A stretch of DNA of 64,000 nt from Phalacrocorax aristotelis (Eukaryota > Chordata > Aves > Suliformes > Phalacrocoracidae). Below, piece after piece: positions 63,401 through 64,000 of the stretch. Under the pieces are notes generated by a model, which ran no database searches, had not been told where the DNA came from, and saw only the letters and a program-made list of their open reading frames with translations. The position numbers and the translations under genes were made by a program. Location: contig NC_134277.1 of assembly GCF_949628215.1 (NCBI RefSeq), positions 32,997,058-33,061,057 of the forward strand, given 5' to 3'. Position 1 is the first letter of the stretch. The number at the start of each line of letters is the position of its first letter.

Positions 63401-64000
63401 AGCACAGTAAAGGGAAATCATACATTTGTAACATATTGCTGGTAAACTTTCTGGCTTGGATCACAGTTTTCTGATGGGGTTGGATACGTGCAAGCTCACG
63501 TAGATCAGATTGCGAGACTAGGAGGTGCTTGGTGCATATTTCTTAGGCAAAGGGAAAGTAGTTAAGAGGTAAGCTGGCCGTGAGTCAGTACGGAAGCTGA
63601 AACTGGGTAACGGCTGATACACGTGGTAAGAGCTTTTTTTTCCTGTTGTTCATTCTTGTTCCCACTCCATCTTTAGATATGCTTGTATCGCAAAGTACGT
63701 TTTAATATACTAAAAAGACTTCTTCACATGTGCCATGTAAGACAACTAATCTTTTGTTGAATTTATGTATTTTGGTTTTTAAATTCCCAGAAGTCAGGAA
63801 AATACTTCCAGGAAGCAAATCAGTAGTAAGCTGTACAGTAATAGGGACTTTGTCTGTAGGATGTTAGTTGCTATGCATCTAAGCTTTTGAAATTGGAAAT
63901 GTTATTTTTCCTAGTACAGAAACTATAGAGTCTTCTGTAAGAATTTTAAAATTCATTGAATATTTAATATATGGGCATATTTTGGAGTCCTGTATAAGGA

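Larger units (their letters stand above)
56732..64000 (+). other. BZW2: presumed BZW2 intron 1
   Basis: After the CpG island this is AT-rich DNA without a supportable exon. I looked for the conserved BZW2 N-terminus (starting MNKHQKP) and did not see it. Contents recognised: a long poly-T tract near 58015-58041, an older CR1-type repeat at about 59.56-60.48 kb and a solo LTR inside it. The 60.5-64 kb part holds nothing I can name. Confidence 0.5.

Noticed and set aside
57000-64000. Search for the BZW2 first coding exon
   Set aside because: No sequence matching the conserved BZW2 N-terminus was found, so no BZW2 CDS is claimed.

Overview
This is vertebrate nuclear DNA, almost certainly from a bird. 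Genes are split into short exons with GT/AG introns, promoters are CpG islands, and the recognisable interspersed repeats are CR1 LINEs (ending in ATTCTATG-like or ATTCTGTG-like octamers) plus an avian-type solo retroviral LTR. No bacterial operons, CRISPR arrays, tRNAs or rRNAs were seen. The species cannot be fixed from the sequence.

Layout. 1-4.9 kb is AT-rich intergenic DNA. A CpG island at about 4.95-6.2 kb starts LRRC72 on the + strand. I assembled LRRC72 as nine coding exons from 5228 to 24658, in phase throughout, giving 268 aa. Next comes an intergenic stretch (24.8-28.5 kb) holding a degraded CR1 and a CpG-enriched island of unknown nature. ANKMY2 follows on the - strand as ten coding exons from 56189 down to 29874, giving 458 aa with three ankyrin repeats and a complete MYND zinc finger. 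Its introns hold the largest mobile element here, a broken near-complete CR1 ORF2 at 45.1-48.0 kb, plus smaller CR1 3' fragments. A second CpG island (55.6-57.3 kb) is a head-to-head promoter. It drives ANKMY2 leftwards and, by synteny, the non-coding first exon of BZW2 rightwards. The rest of the window (57-64 kb) looks like the first intron of BZW2, and BZW2 coding sequence was not found.

The order LRRC72(+), ANKMY2(-), BZW2(+) matches human 7p21.1. LRRC72 and ANKMY2 are convergent; ANKMY2 and BZW2 are divergent. The genes do not form a pathway. ANKMY2 is known for Hedgehog signalling and ciliary adenylyl cyclase traffic, BZW2 for translation-start control, and LRRC72 has no settled function.

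I found no convincing new biological system. The best observations are a solo LTR nested in an older CR1-type repeat with a 6-bp target duplication that fixes its ends, a CR1 whose 3' region is deleted down to its terminal octamers, a 28-nt microexon and a NAGNAG acceptor in LRRC72, paired palindromes in an ANKMY2 intron, and the unexplained CpG-rich patch at 27.85-28.51 kb.
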